Below are positions 15,935-23,729 of a DNA stretch of 51,553 nt, in pieces. Both the position numbers and the translations under genes were made by a program. The stretch's first letter is position 1; every line of letters starts with the position of its first letter. The stretch comes from Tidjanibacter sp. (GTDB taxonomy: Bacteria > Bacteroidota > Bacteroidia > Bacteroidales > Rikenellaceae). Under the pieces are notes generated by a model. That model was not told the origin of the DNA. It saw only the letters and a list, made by a program, of their open reading frames with translations, and made no database searches. The stretch covers positions 1 to 51,553 of the forward strand of contig JAFPBB010000023.1 in the NCBI GenBank assembly GCA_017390585.1. The letters run 5' to 3'.

Positions 15935-16015
15935 CTCTTTTTCAGGTTTCTCGGAGTGTCACACCCCGCCGTTAGCTTATTTTGATTTGGGATAGGTGTC
16001 GCAGCCAAGTTGGAG

Positions 16016-16372
16016 CTACTCGGTAATGAGCCAGCCGCCCTCTCGCAGCACAAGTTTGCAGCTCAACTCCACGCGTTGGCCATCCTTCAGGATCACCACA
16101 CCATCCACCGTGGCATCTGTTTCGCCCACGCTCCTGCCCTTGAGTTCGAACTCTTCCATACCGCCGGCTCTCTGCAACTCGCCGCATTGCTCCGCAAAGA
16201 TGGCCTCGTAGAGTTCCCTCTCTTCTGGGGCGGCGTCCATCAACGCCACAGCATCGGCATACTCCCCCTCGGAGAGATATTTCCAGCACTTCTCAACCAC
16301 CTTTTCGGGGCTATCGGTAGCGCAGCCCACCATTGCAAGTGCTGCTGCCACCACAACAATCAATCGTTTCAT
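16016..16372 (-). CDS. DUF4878-like small lipoprotein
   Basis: A 118-residue lipoprotein. The signal peptide MKRLIVVVAAALAMVGC has lipobox AMVG-C. The mature part has the layout of DUF4878/SnoaL-like (NTF2-type) domains: a helical start (SPEKVVEKCWKYLSEGEYADAVALM), then strands such as ATVDGVVILKDGQRVELSC and a final KLVLREGGWLITE. Such domains in Bacteroidota are small and of unknown role. It starts 30 bp after the stop of the WG-repeat gene and is probably co-transcribed with it. The partner is also exported, so both would act in the periplasm or at the surface. Confidence 0.8.
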   Translation of the reverse strand: MKRLIVVVAAALAMVGCATDSPEKVVEKCWKYLSEGEYADAVALMDAAPEERELYEAIFAEQCGELQRAGGMEEFELKGRSVGETDATVDGVVILKDGQRVELSCKLVLREGGWLITE

Positions 16373-16402
16373 ATATACTTTTTGGTTCTTCTTTCTATCG
16401 CT

Positions 16403-19400
16403 CTATTGTACACACTCCTCGAGGAGTACATACTCGCCGCAAGTGTGCATATATCCTGCCTTACCGCCCACAAGCACAGCCGCAAAGCCGCCACTGAAGG
16501 TCGTAATCCTATCGAACATAGGCTCCCTCAACACCTTACCCGACGCATCGATAAGGCCGCGTTTGCCGCCCTTCATAATGGGAGCCACACCCTCCGAGAA
16601 TTGGCCCACGGCATCGTAGGTGCAGGGCACAAACTCCCTACCATCGGCACCCACAAAGCCCCACAAGCCGCCGTAGCAGACCGCAAAGCGTCCCTCACCT
16701 ATCGGGCGAACCTTCTCATAGAGGCAGGGCACAATCTCGTTGCCCCTCATATCCACAGCACCGTAGCGTCCACCACGACCAACCACAGCATAGCCATTGG
16801 CAAACGAGCTGGCGCTGTCGTAGCGACAAGTGAACACCGTGCGGCCCGAGGGATTGATATATTCGTAGTTATCTTTCTGGCGCACAAGCGCAAGGCCCTC
16901 GCTAAAGGGTGCCGCACTATCGAAACGGGGAGTGACAACTTCGCCACCCATAACATCTATGTAGCCCCACCTGCCATCCACCTGCACCGCTGCGAATCCC
17001 TCCGAGAAGGGCTCGATGGCGGAGTAGCGACACTCAACCACCACCTCTCCGCTCTTCGACACAATGCCATAGCGGCCCTTGTAGCCAACAATCATATAGC
17101 CGCTGGTTGCAATTCTCTCGCCACGGTAGTCGTAGAGGCAGTTGCCGCGGTAGTCGATGTAGTAGTCGATGCCGTTGAGTGTTGCTGCAGCAAGGCCACC
17201 CATATAGCTGTCGGCCCTATCGAATCTGGGCGAGATGACGATTCTGCCATCGGTGTCGATATAGCCCCACTTGCCACTTGCACCCTGCACCGCGGCCACA
17301 CCCTCGGCAAAGGGTTTGACATTGCGGTAGGCGGGAGCAATGGCGACCTCGCCCTCTTTATTGAGGAATCCCCACTCACCTCTGCTCTTGACGGCAGCAC
17401 GCGAGTGGCTGAAGTTGCTTGCCTCCTCATATTTGCAGATGACCACCTCGTGTCCCTGCTCGTCGATGAATCCATAGCGACCATTGTTGACCACCACAGC
17501 CCTCTCCTCCAGGAAGGGGCCTATGTAGTCATACTTGCAGGGGACAATCTCCCTGCCTCCATTGCCAATGATGCCCCATTTACCTCCCTGTGCCACCAGA
17601 GCAACATCCTGCTCTCCATAGCCGGTGGTGCCGTCGTAGCGACACTGCACCACAAGTTTGCCACCGTCGTCCACAAAGCCCCATTTGATGCCCTTACGCA
17701 CTGCGTGGAGCACATTGCCCTCGCGGTAGCGCACCTCGTCCCACTCCGGAGCTATGATAATCTCTCCATCCGACCCGATGACTCCCACCGAGTCTCCCTT
17801 GGTGACCAGATAGTGACCACTCGAGGAGGCCTTTCCCTCGATGAGTTCGATGGAGTCGTAGGTCACCGAGCTATTCAGTGCCACATCCACAACCGAGGAG
17901 CCTATAATCATTCGTCCGCCACCCTCCTCTGGCAGGTGGGCGGGCATAACCATCTTGTAGGCGGAGTTCATAACGCCCCATTTGTCATCTATGCGGACCC
18001 AAGCGTAGTTGCCGTTGAACTGTGGTTGGAGGTCCAATTTGGGCTCAACAATCACCTCTCCACTGCGGGAGATGACTCCCCAGCCTCCCTGCCACTCATA
18101 CCACATCTGTTCCCTTGCGCCGAAGTCGGGCACCTCATTGAAGGTCGCCTCACAGAGAATCTCGCCATCCCTGCTCACCACACCCCAACGGTCGTTCCAC
18201 TTCACCCACAGGTTCTCCGCACCATTGAACTCTGGTTTGGCGGGCAGCAGCGGACGTAGCACAATGCTGCCATCGTAGCGCATCACACCCCAGCCGTCGC
18301 CCCAAAGAGCCCAGGTAGTTCCGTTCTCGTCGAACTCGGGCGCGCTCTTGAGCAGGGGGTTCATAACCACCACTCCCTCGCGCGAGACAATGCCCCAGCC
18401 GCCATTCCAACGTGCCCACACATTCTCCTTCTCCTCAAATCGGGGTCGGCTCTCGAGAATGGCCTCGAGGATGACCTTGCCATCGTAGCCCACGACACCC
18501 CATCTGCCGTTCCACTTGGCCCAGCTCCTATCGCTACCCTCCACAAAGATTGGGCGCGACTCGAGGCGTGCATCCATAAGTATTCGGCCACTGGGGGTCA
18601 CAGCACCCCAGCGATTATTCCACTCTACCCACGCCACATCGCCTCTATCGAATGTCGGTTTGGAGGCAAGCTTCGCGTCGAAGAGCACCCTACCGGTCCT
18701 ATCCACCACGCCCCACTTCTCGTTCCACACCGTCCAGGCATAGTCACATCCCTCTTCAAATGCGGGTTCTCTGCTCACTGCCACCTCCGAGAGAATCTGG
18801 CCACCCTTGTCGACCACAATCCACCCTCCATTGCTCTCCACCCAGGCGTATCCATCCTCGCCAAATTGGGGGAGTTTGGAAGCCGTAGGTGGGAGGAGTA
18901 TCTTTCCGTCGTGGCTCACCACGCCCCACGCACCGCGCCACTTGGCCCAAGCCACCTCGCCGGCACCGAAGTCGGGTCTCTCCACCACCACAGCGTCGAA
19001 AACCTTCTCGCCCGAGCGCGACACCGCGCCCCAGCGATTGTTCCACTTCACCCAAGCGACTCCGTCGGTGCCAAAGTCGGGTTCGTCCTCCACCACAAAG
19101 TCGAAGACCACACCGCCATCTCTCCTCACTGCACCCCAGAAGAGTCCGTTGAGTGCCCAAGCGATGCCGGAGTCATCGAAGAGAGGTCTATCGTTCAGCA
19201 CTGCCTCAAAGACCACCCTACCCTCTCTATCCACTGCACCCCAGCGGCCATTCCATTCATTCCACGACACATCCCCAACGAACATCGGGCGGGTGGAGAG
19301 AACGGGCTCAAAGATAATCTCGCCATCTTCGGAGAGCACACCCCAGCCTCCGCTCCAGCGGGCCCAGGCCTTGCCCTCCTCAAAGTTCTCGAGTTGTTCC

Positions 19401-20218
19401 ACGACGGGCTCAAAGAGCACTTCGCCGCTATAGTTGATCAATCCCCATCCTCCATTCCAATGGGCCCAGCAGTGTCCGTTCCTAAACTCGGGGCGCACAA
19501 AGAGTCGAGGCTCAAAGAGCACCTCACCATCGGGGTTGATGGCACCCCATCCGCCACCCCATCGGGTCCAGCAAACGCGTGCCACAAAATCGGGCTGTTC
19601 GTAGAGTTCATAGTCGAAAACAACCTCTCCATCCGCGGAGACAAGGCCCCAGCGTCCCTCCTTCTCCACCCAAGCCTTGCCACTACGCAGGGAGTTGATG
19701 GTTGTAAATTGGGGCTCAAACAGCACTCGGCCATCCATAGCAAGGAGTCCCCACAACCCACCATTCATCATCCACGCCCTACCATCGGCAATGGGGGCAA
19801 TGGAGTCGTACTGTGGCTCGAAGAGGTAGTTGGCATCGCGGCGGAGAACGCCCCACTTATGGTCGAAGCGAACTCGTGCAAGGGTGTCCACATAGTCATC
19901 CGCGATATCGAAAATGGCCTTGATGACCATTCTTCCATCCTCCTCGGCATAGCCCCACAGCCCGCGCCTCTCGGCAGGGACAATTCGCCCCTCGAGGTTG
20001 CGGCCCTTGAGCGGACGCAATTTGTAGGGTTGGGAGTAGGCAGCAGCGGAAAGCAGAAGCAGGGAGAGTGAGAGCAGCAGCACACGCAATCCTCCCAAGG
20101 CATTGGCACCCACCGAGCGCACACCTCCCTCGCCCATCAGCGAAGGAGCACACTTCGAGCCCTTCGAACGATTTGCATCGACCGACCCGGCGCCATATTT
20201 TTTTGCTTCAAACTTCAT
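16403..20218 (-). CDS. Very large exported WG-repeat protein
   Basis: A 1,271-residue protein of about 34 WG repeats (named for the Trp-Gly pair). After a long N-terminal segment, a hydrophobic helix LRVLLLSLSLLLLSAAAYSQ acts as the signal peptide. Two blocks follow. In the first (about 20 repeats of 34-36 residues) each unit reads like WxKWNxRWGVVxxDGxVxxEAxLxSRPxF. In the second (about 14 units) the shorter pattern KWGFVDxxGKxVVxCxYD dominates and the extra W-x-x-W is lost. Such repeats probably build beta-propeller-like or solenoid modules that bind other molecules. The start is uncertain: ATG 20218 is used, while ATG 20137 gives a shorter leader. It is followed by the DUF4878-like lipoprotein. 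Confidence 0.88.
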   Translation of the reverse strand: MKFEAKKYGAGSVDANRSKGSKCAPSLMGEGGVRSVGANALGGLRVLLLSLSLLLLSAAAYSQPYKLRPLKGRNLEGRIVPAERRGLWGYAEEDGRMVIKAIFDIADDYVDTLARVRFDHKWGVLRRDANYLFEPQYDSIAPIADGRAWMMNGGLWGLLAMDGRVLFEPQFTTINSLRSGKAWVEKEGRWGLVSADGEVVFDYELYEQPDFVARVCWTRWGGGWGAINPDGEVLFEPRLFVRPEFRNGHCWAHWNGGWGLINYSGEVLFEPVVEQLENFEEGKAWARWSGGWGVLSEDGEIIFEPVLSTRPMFVGDVSWNEWNGRWGAVDREGRVVFEAVLNDRPLFDDSGIAWALNGLFWGAVRRDGGVVFDFVVEDEPDFGTDGVAWVKWNNRWGAVSRSGEKVFDAVVVERPDFGAGEVAWAKWRGAWGVVSHDGKILLPPTASKLPQFGEDGYAWVESNGGWIVVDKGGQILSEVAVSREPAFEEGCDYAWTVWNEKWGVVDRTGRVLFDAKLASKPTFDRGDVAWVEWNNRWGAVTPSGRILMDARLESRPIFVEGSDRSWAKWNGRWGVVGYDGKVILEAILESRPRFEEKENVWARWNGGWGIVSREGVVVMNPLLKSAPEFDENGTTWALWGDGWGVMRYDGSIVLRPLLPAKPEFNGAENLWVKWNDRWGVVSRDGEILCEATFNEVPDFGAREQMWYEWQGGWGVISRSGEVIVEPKLDLQPQFNGNYAWVRIDDKWGVMNSAYKMVMPAHLPEEGGGRMIIGSSVVDVALNSSVTYDSIELIEGKASSSGHYLVTKGDSVGVIGSDGEIIIAPEWDEVRYREGNVLHAVRKGIKWGFVDDGGKLVVQCRYDGTTGYGEQDVALVAQGGKWGIIGNGGREIVPCKYDYIGPFLEERAVVVNNGRYGFIDEQGHEVVICKYEEASNFSHSRAAVKSRGEWGFLNKEGEVAIAPAYRNVKPFAEGVAAVQGASGKWGYIDTDGRIVISPRFDRADSYMGGLAAATLNGIDYYIDYRGNCLYDYRGERIATSGYMIVGYKGRYGIVSKSGEVVVECRYSAIEPFSEGFAAVQVDGRWGYIDVMGGEVVTPRFDSAAPFSEGLALVRQKDNYEYINPSGRTVFTCRYDSASSFANGYAVVGRGGRYGAVDMRGNEIVPCLYEKVRPIGEGRFAVCYGGLWGFVGADGREFVPCTYDAVGQFSEGVAPIMKGGKRGLIDASGKVLREPMFDRITTFSGGFAAVLVGGKAGYMHTCGEYVLLEECVQ

Positions 20219-20246
20219 TTTCTTCGTGCTTGGGGATTTTGCAGCA

Positions 20247-20261
20247 CCCACCTTTGGTGGG
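20247..20261. other. Short hairpin in the WG-gene leader
   Basis: CCCACC-TTT-GGTGGG forms a small perfect stem-loop between the promoter and the start codon of the WG-repeat gene. It could influence translation; no known element is recognised. Confidence 0.35.
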
Positions 20262-20278
20262 CAGACCTATTCAACCTG

Positions 20279-20309
20279 CAAAGATATTCAATCTCGGTCT
20301 ATTCTCAAA
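20279..20309 (-). promoter_or_regulatory. Promoter of the WG-repeat gene
   Basis: Minus strand: -33 TTTG (complement of 20306-20309), 19 bp, -7 TATCTTTG (complement of 20279-20286). It is a full consensus match. The ATG at 20218 lies about 55 nt beyond the predicted start of transcription. Confidence 0.8.
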
Positions 20310-20368
20310 AGCCCAATGGCTATTTTTTACAAAATAGCACATTTATCGCCGTTGGACACACACAACAA

Positions 20369-20396
20369 AGGTGGGATTCCCTCTCGGAACCCCACC
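20369..20396 (-). terminator. Probable terminator of the manC-murF unit
   Basis: GGTGGGATTCC (20370-20380) pairs with GGAACCCCACC (20386-20396), one wobble, 5-nt loop. Read on the minus strand it follows the murF stop and is trailed by TTTGTTGTG, a weak T tract. Confidence 0.5.
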
Positions 20397-20428
20397 CCAG
20401 AAATCATCTCTTGCAACTCAACGGTGTG

Positions 20429-21724
20429 CTAAAGCAGGCCCAACAATCTCTCGAGACCGATGCCACGCGACCCCTTGACGAGAACAAAAGCACCCTTCAA
20501 CGGGGTCTCGCCAAGCCACAGCGCTGCCTCCTCAACATTTGCAAAGCAACTCACCTTAGCAGAGTCGCAACACATCTCCGCAGCAGCCTCCGCAAAGCAG
20601 TTGCCCACGGTAATCACCATCTCCACCGATGGCTCCTCCATTGCACCTTTCAGCACCCTGCGATGCTCCTCGCTGCTCCACTCTCCAAGTTCGAGCATAT
20701 CGCCGAGTATCAACACTTTATGTAGATAGTCGGGTTGCACCGAATCCGCGTGATTGGCAATCGAAGCTGCCATACTCGAGGGGTTGGCATTGTAGCAATC
20801 GACGGTGAGAAGATTGTGCGCCGTGGGGAGTGCCTGCGAGCGGTTGTTGGATGGCTGATAGGCGGCAATCGCAGCCTCGGCCTCCTCTCTCGGAACACCG
20901 AAATAGTCTCCCACAGCAAGGGCCGCGGCGATGTTGAACAGATTGTAGTCACCCACCAGATTACTCCTCACTCCGGCAGCAATGTCACTCTCATAACCCA
21001 CGCTACTCAATCCCTCACGCTCAGTCACCATAGCGGACAGTACAGGGTCGTCGTTCCTAAAGATGGCCACCCCGCCCGAAGCGGCAAGGCGGTCGTAGAG
21101 TTCACCCTTCCCCTTTCGGATTCCCTCGGCTCCACCGAAGCCCTCAAGGTGGGCACGTCCAATGTTTGTTATAAGCCCCAAATCGGGCTCTGCAATGGAG
21201 GCCAAAAGTGCAATTTCTCCCTGCGCCGAAGCCCCCATTTCCACCACCGCAATCTCCGTATCCGCAGGCATCGAAAGGAGCGTGAGCGGAACCCCGATAT
21301 GGTTGTTCAGATTGCCCTGCGTATGGCGCACTCTGAAGCCCCTCGACAACACTGCCGACACCAACTCCTTCGTGGTGGTTTTGCCGTTGGTGCCCGTGAT
21401 GGCAAGCACCCTCGCCGAGAGGTTGCGACGATGACAGCGGGCAAGTTCTTGGAGTGCCACAAGCGTATCATCCACAACAACATAGCGTTCATCCACCGCC
21501 ACCTCCTCATTATCCACCACTGCCGCCACAGCGCCCGCCTCGAGCGCCGCCGCCGCATAGCGATTACCATCGAAATTCTCCCCCCTCAGGGCAAAGAAAA
21601 TCTCTCCCTCGGAGACCTTTCGGCTATCGGTCTGCACCCCCTTGGAGGTGCAGAAAATCTCATACAATCGAGCTATCGTATTTTCCACTTTTTCCCTATC
21701 GGTTTCTGCATTATTTATGCACAT
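20429..21724 (-). CDS. murF: UDP-MurNAc-tripeptide D-alanyl-D-alanine ligase
   Basis: Cytoplasmic ATP-dependent Mur ligase that adds D-Ala-D-Ala to the peptidoglycan precursor. The 431-residue protein has the Mur signatures: the ATP-binding motif VLAITGTNGKTTTKELVSAV near residue 110, the TQGNLNNHIGVPLTLL segment, VVEMGASAQGEI, and NIGRAHLEGFGG (metal and substrate region). The C-terminal domain includes DCYNANPSSM, typical of MurF. The start at 21724 gives MCINNAETDREKVENTIARL before the first conserved stretch. It starts 35 bp after the mannose-1-phosphate guanylyltransferase stop on the same strand, so the two probably share a transcript. Confidence 0.95.
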   Translation of the reverse strand: MCINNAETDREKVENTIARLYEIFCTSKGVQTDSRKVSEGEIFFALRGENFDGNRYAAAALEAGAVAAVVDNEEVAVDERYVVVDDTLVALQELARCHRRNLSARVLAITGTNGKTTTKELVSAVLSRGFRVRHTQGNLNNHIGVPLTLLSMPADTEIAVVEMGASAQGEIALLASIAEPDLGLITNIGRAHLEGFGGAEGIRKGKGELYDRLAASGGVAIFRNDDPVLSAMVTEREGLSSVGYESDIAAGVRSNLVGDYNLFNIAAALAVGDYFGVPREEAEAAIAAYQPSNNRSQALPTAHNLLTVDCYNANPSSMAASIANHADSVQPDYLHKVLILGDMLELGEWSSEEHRRVLKGAMEEPSVEMVITVGNCFAEAAAEMCCDSAKVSCFANVEEAALWLGETPLKGAFVLVKGSRGIGLERLLGLL

Positions 21725-21759
21725 TTCGTTGTGCGTAGTTTCACTCCTTCGACAAGCCT

Positions 21760-22845
21760 CTAAACGTGGCGGCTGCCCTTCTCAAACTTGACCGTTTCGA
21801 CAAAGCGTTTGATGTGCTGCTCGGCCTTGCGAGGGCATATCATCAGCACATCGTCGGTGTCCACAACGATGTAGTCCTTCAGCCCCTCGAGCACTGCAAT
21901 CTTCCCCTCGGGGAGTTTTATGATGCAGTTCTCTGTCTCGAAGTTGAACGTGTCCGTACGAAGCGTATTTCCCTGCTCATCCTTGGGCGAGTGTTGGTAG
22001 ATCGAACCCCAAGTGCCAAGGTCGCTCCAACCGAAATCACTGCAACGCACCCACACATTGGAGGTGCGCTCCATAATGCCGTAGTCCACCGAGATTCCGC
22101 CACACTCGGGATAGACCCTATCGATGGCCTCCTGCTCGGCGGGAGTGCCATAGTAATCACGGATGGAGTCGAGAATTTCGTAGGTCTCACTCTGGTGCTC
22201 CCTGAAGGCCTCCAAGATGGCCTCCACGCTCCAAGCAAAGATGCCCGAGTTCCAGAAGTACTCGCCACTGTCGACAAACACTTTAGCCAAATCGAGGCTT
22301 GGTTTCTCGGTGAAAGTCTTGACCTTATTGAACTTTCCGGCCACCTCCTTTTTGTTCACCTGAATGTAGCCATAGCCCGTTTCGGGTCGGGTGGGCTGGA
22401 GACCTATGGTGAGCAGCACATCGCGCCTCTCTTCCACGAAATCCAGCGACTGCTGAATCACCTCGCAGAAGTGGTGCTCGTTGAGAATCAGGTGGTCCGA
22501 AGGGGTCACAACCATCGTTGCGGCAGGATTGATACTGCGGATTCGCATAGCGGCATAGGCGATGCAGGGTGCGGTATTCTTACCCATCGGTTCGCAGAGG
22601 ACCTGCTCGGGTGCAATCTCCGGAATCTCGGCAAGCACCATATCCTTATATGCCGAATTGGTTGCCACGAAGATGTGACTATCGGGGATGATGTTGGAGA
22701 AACGCTCGAAGGTGGCTCGAAGAAGGCTTTTGCCCGTTCCGAGCACATCGAGGAACTGCTTGGGGCGATTCTGTCGGCTGATGGGCCAGAATCTACTGCC
22801 GACTCCACCGGCCATAATCACACAAAATTGGTTGTTATCTGTCAT
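21760..22845 (-). CDS. Mannose-1-phosphate guanylyltransferase
   Basis: Makes GDP-mannose from mannose-1-phosphate and GTP, a precursor for mannose and fucose in surface glycans. The 361-residue protein is a single nucleotidyltransferase domain. It opens with VIMAGGVGSRFWPISRQNRP followed by KQFLDVLG (the nucleotide-binding signature), then TMVVTPSDHLI and KTFTEKPSLDLA, and YFWNSGIFAW. It lacks the C-terminal phosphomannose isomerase domain found in bifunctional ManC-type proteins. It is divergent from pssA, and the promoter regions overlap in about 30 bp (22909-22939). It leads murF in a probable two-gene unit. Confidence 0.94.
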   Translation of the reverse strand: MTDNNQFCVIMAGGVGSRFWPISRQNRPKQFLDVLGTGKSLLRATFERFSNIIPDSHIFVATNSAYKDMVLAEIPEIAPEQVLCEPMGKNTAPCIAYAAMRIRSINPAATMVVTPSDHLILNEHHFCEVIQQSLDFVEERRDVLLTIGLQPTRPETGYGYIQVNKKEVAGKFNKVKTFTEKPSLDLAKVFVDSGEYFWNSGIFAWSVEAILEAFREHQSETYEILDSIRDYYGTPAEQEAIDRVYPECGGISVDYGIMERTSNVWVRCSDFGWSDLGTWGSIYQHSPKDEQGNTLRTDTFNFETENCIIKLPEGKIAVLEGLKDYIVVDTDDVLMICPRKAEQHIKRFVETVKFEKGSRHV

Positions 22846-22908
22846 TTAGGCAATGTTTTTGGGTGGATGCACGTTAATTTTACGCAACTTCCCACGGTTA
22901 CTATAGGA

Positions 22909-22939
22909 CAAAAATACGAAATTTTACTACCTTTGCCAA
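22909..22939. promoter_or_regulatory. Overlapping divergent promoters, manC-type gene and pssA
   Basis: Minus strand: TTGG (complement of 22936-22939), 19 bp, TATTTTTG (complement of 22909-22916) for the guanylyltransferase. Plus strand: -7 TACCTTTG at 22928-22935 for pssA, without an obvious -33. The -7 of one promoter lies inside the spacer of the other, so the two cannot easily be occupied together. Confidence 0.6.
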
Positions 22940-22988
22940 TTATTTATATGGTATTTTTACGACGAATTCACTTTTAGAACGCTAAAAA

Positions 22989-23729
22989 ATGAAAATACGC
23001 TATTTCACTCTACCAAATATCCTCACGCTCTGCAACCTCCTCAGCGGAAGTTTTGCGGTGATTTGTGCAGTGGCCTCCATATTCGAGCCCGACACAGTTC
23101 TCGGCACCAAGATGCTCTCCATCCCAACAATCTGCATCCTCCTCTCCGCACTGTTCGACTTCCTCGACGGACTCTCGGCAAGGCTCACAGGTCAATACTC
23201 CCCCCTCGGTGTGCAACTCGACTCGCTGGCAGATATGGTCAGCTTCGGACTCGCACCCTCACTCACACTCCTTGCCCTCTACAACAATCTCGGAGGAGAG
23301 GGTTGGTGGTGGATCATCTGCCTCGCCGTGGCACTCTGCTCGGCACTCAGGCTCGCACGATTCAACATCGACGAGGAGCAGAAAGAGGAGTTCATCGGAC
23401 TCCCCACCCCCGCACTCGCCATCGCCGTGGGCTCCCTCGCGTGGGCCACTCCCGCTTGGCTCACCCCCAGCATCATCCTCGCCATAGCCCTCGTGGGTGC
23501 GTGGCTGCTCATATCCCCCCTGAGGATGTTCTCGCTCAAGTTCAAGGGGCTCTCGCTTCGCAATGGTGTGAATCGAGTGCGCTACACCTTCCTGCTCGTC
23601 AGCCTCGCCATCCTCATCATCGGTGGCCTCGGCTCCGCTTGGCTGGTCATCATCCTCTATATCATTGTATCCGCGGCACAGCAAATCGCATCCGCGTGCC
23701 ACAAAAACAGAACCAAAACCGAAGCATAG
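22989..23729 (+). CDS. pssA: CDP-diacylglycerol-serine O-phosphatidyltransferase
   Basis: Integral-membrane enzyme that makes phosphatidylserine from CDP-diacylglycerol and serine; Psd (10833) then decarboxylates the product. The 246-residue protein has the CDP-alcohol phosphotransferase signature: DFLDGLSARLTGQYSPLGVQ followed by LDSLAD, matching DG(x2)AR(x8)G(x3)D(x3)D. About seven hydrophobic helices surround it. The ATG at 22989 gives MKIRYFTLPNILTLCNLLSG, a typical start. The stop codon overlaps the GTG start of the porin gene by one base (TAGTG at 23727-23731), so the two are almost certainly co-transcribed and perhaps coupled in translation. Confidence 0.96.
   Translation: MKIRYFTLPNILTLCNLLSGSFAVICAVASIFEPDTVLGTKMLSIPTICILLSALFDFLDGLSARLTGQYSPLGVQLDSLADMVSFGLAPSLTLLALYNNLGGEGWWWIICLAVALCSALRLARFNIDEEQKEEFIGLPTPALAIAVGSLAWATPAWLTPSIILAIALVGAWLLISPLRMFSLKFKGLSLRNGVNRVRYTFLLVSLAILIIGGLGSAWLVIILYIIVSAAQQIASACHKNRTKTEA

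Noticed and set aside
16010-20071. Long plus-strand frames opposite the WG-repeat gene
   Set aside because: The apparent repeats in these frames mirror the WG repeats read on the opposite strand.
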